Positions 5,377-5,924 of a stretch of DNA of 5,924 nt are shown in pieces. A program made the position numbers and the translations under genes. The DNA lies in the NCBI GenBank assembly GCA_937858235.1, contig CALLZZ010000175.1, positions 1 through 5,924 on the forward strand. Reading direction: 5' to 3'. Source of the stretch: an uncultured Clostridia bacterium. Lineage in GTDB: Bacteria; Bacillota; Clostridia; Oscillospirales; Oscillospiraceae. A model generated the notes under the pieces. It had not been told where the DNA came from. It searched no databases and saw only the letters and a program-made list of their open reading frames with translations. Each line of letters opens with the position of its first letter. Position 1 is the first letter of the stretch.

Positions 5377-5429
5377 GTTGTGTTTTCACTGGCCGTCATT
5401 CGGAGTTGTCTCTCCGGTGGCGGCTTTTT
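5377..5429 (+). ncRNA. Possible ~50-nt antisense small RNA
   Basis: A promoter-like element ends at 5370 and a strong intrinsic terminator spans 5392-5429, with no plus-strand gene upstream that would need one. The predicted transcript is about 53 nt, mostly terminator hairpin. It is antisense to the leader of the ATPase gene, the small basic ORF and the last codons of the regulator. It is inferred only from the promoter-terminator pair; transcription is unproven. Confidence 0.3.
5392..5429 (+). terminator. Rho-independent terminator on the plus strand
   Basis: Positions 5392-5405 pair with 5412-5424: 13 base pairs, GC-rich, with one bulged U (5400), a 6-base loop UUGUCU, and TTTTT at 5425-5429. 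Two of the pairs are G-U when read as plus-strand RNA and become A-C mismatches on the minus strand, and only the plus strand has the U-tract. The orientation is therefore clearly against the direction of the operon. Confidence 0.7.
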
Positions 5430-5458
5430 CTATCCGGCGGCTTCTTTCGCTTTGCCAT
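5396..5458 (-). CDS. Possible 20-aa highly basic peptide ORF
   Basis: An ATG at 5456-5458 has a near-ideal ribosome site, AAAAGGAGG, 6 bases upstream (about 5465-5473), giving MAKRKKPPDRKS... to a TGA at 5396. Nine of 20 residues are Lys or Arg. It overlaps the 3' end of the regulator gene by 29 bases. It may be a leader peptide, the shortened start of a lost downstream gene, or a chance frame: much of it is antisense to the plus-strand terminator, which explains part of its base composition. The ribosome site is the main support. Confidence 0.35.
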   Translation of the reverse strand: MAKRKKPPDRKSRHRRDNSE

Positions 5459-5921
5459 ATCGGTCCTCCTTTTCCAATTTGCACTTTTCCAACTCAGGAA
5501 GCACAGCGCATAGCTTGTCCCACTGTGCTGGCACTTTTCCGAGCTCCCACAAACTGAGCGTTGTCCGCGTAACACCGAGCTGGCTGGCAAGGTGTTCCTG
5601 TGACCAGTTGCGCTTTTGCCGGGCTACTTTGATTGCTGCTTGACACCTGAGCTTGTCCTTATTGGCTTCGCGGTACGCCTTCTGGTAAGCCAATGCCCTG
5701 TCCTTATTGGCTTCGTAGTACGCCTTCCGGTAAGCCGCTTCCCTGTCCCTATTGGCTTTGTGGTACGCCTTCTGGTAAGCCAATGCCCGCCTCTGTTTTT
5801 CGGTTTTTGGGTGCAAAATTTCTTTGTCAACCGCCTCCAGTTCGCGGTACTCGCCAATCGACAACGGCGGATCAATGCAGTCCGGATATGGGCAGTTCAG
5901 GCAATCACGGTTGCAATCCAT
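5430..5921 (-). CDS. Cys-rich, repeat-containing XRE-type HTH regulator
   Basis: A 163-aa protein in three parts. Residues 1-15 hold four Cys (C3, C7, C10, C15; MDCNRDCLNCPYPDC), a possible zinc or iron-sulfur site. Residues about 47-91 are three 15-residue repeats of the form A-Y-Q/R-K-A-Y-x-x-A-N-R/K-D, likely a long charged helix. Residues about 95-145 form a Cro/C1-type HTH, with QEHLASQLGVTRTTLSLWELGK as helix-turn-helix (turn near G116; recognition helix about 118-127). It probably acts as a phage transcription regulator. The ATG lies 3 bases from the window edge, so its ribosome site is unseen and a longer start cannot be excluded. Proteins with this Cys-rich start plus HTH occur in Clostridia prophages, as I remember; their target is not known to me. 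Confidence 0.75.
   Translation of the reverse strand: MDCNRDCLNCPYPDCIDPPLSIGEYRELEAVDKEILHPKTEKQRRALAYQKAYHKANRDREAAYRKAYYEANKDRALAYQKAYREANKDKLRCQAAIKVARQKRNWSQEHLASQLGVTRTTLSLWELGKVPAQWDKLCAVLPELEKCKLEKEDRYGKAKEAAG
5656..5790. repeat. Three tandem 45-bp repeats within the regulator gene
   Basis: Units at 5656-5700, 5701-5745 and 5746-5790 share long identical stretches such as GGTACGCCTTCTGGTAAGCC (one base changed in unit 2, and GTGG/GTAG/GCGG variation before it). Units 1 and 3 are more alike than either is to unit 2. Each unit is exactly 15 codons, so the frame is preserved if copies are gained or lost. Confidence 0.9.
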
Positions 5922-5924
5922 TGC

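Noticed and set aside
5342..5389. Upstream GTG start for the ATPase gene, adding 16 residues
   Set aside because: There is no ribosome site before it. GGAGGG is well placed for the ATG at 5341, and SMC-type proteins usually begin just before the first strand (here MTDLKILRLEL).
4391..5557. A 388-codon open frame on the plus strand opposite the ATPase gene
   Set aside because: It is antisense to the Walker A and coiled-coil region, with no credible start signal and no recognisable domain. It is the complement of a coding frame in GC-rich DNA.
5656..5790. Tandem 45-bp units as a CRISPR array
   Set aside because: The units are contiguous with no unique spacers and are an in-frame part of the regulator gene.

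Overview
The window is a piece of a temperate phage (prophage or prophage remnant) from a Gram-positive bacterium, most likely a gut member of the Clostridia. The basis is strong AGGAGG-type Shine-Dalgarno sites, tightly overlapping genes, moderately high GC, and proteins that resemble siphophage genes of Clostridia prophages as I remember them (no search was run). Nearly everything is on the minus strand, so the operon reads from right to left.

Right end (5921-5340): a Cys-rich regulator with three 45-bp tandem repeats and a C-terminal HTH, then a short gap. The gap holds a possible 20-codon basic ORF, a 17-bp palindrome, and on the plus strand an extended -10 promoter followed closely by a well-formed intrinsic terminator, so perhaps a ~50-nt antisense RNA. 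Middle (5341-3197): a 714-aa SMC/Rad50-like ATPase with Walker A and a CPTC zinc hook. It lacks the second ATPase lobe and ends in what looks like a different phage protein, related to DUF2303-type proteins. Its stop codon lies 3 bases before the ATG of the major capsid gene.

Left part (3193-1): the morphogenesis module in its usual order: major capsid protein, small Lys/Ala-rich protein, first head-tail connector (Gp15-like), head closure, HK97 gp10-like protein, tail completion protein, and the start of the tail tube gene, which is cut by the window edge. Between connector and head closure is an AT-richer insert of about 570 bp. It carries a plus-strand gene with its own promoter (winged-helix-like domain plus C-terminal membrane helix) and a minus-strand 35-aa single-span membrane protein, with the two 3' ends overlapping. 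The insert is bounded by 24-bp imperfect direct repeats (20/24 identical).

Taken together: terminase, portal and protease are not where they should be, upstream of the capsid gene, and an early-type gene is spliced directly to the capsid gene's ribosome binding site. This points to a large internal deletion (defective prophage or satellite-like element) or to a chimeric assembly. The most novel items are the ATPase fusion, the repeat-bounded membrane-protein insert, and the possible small antisense RNA.
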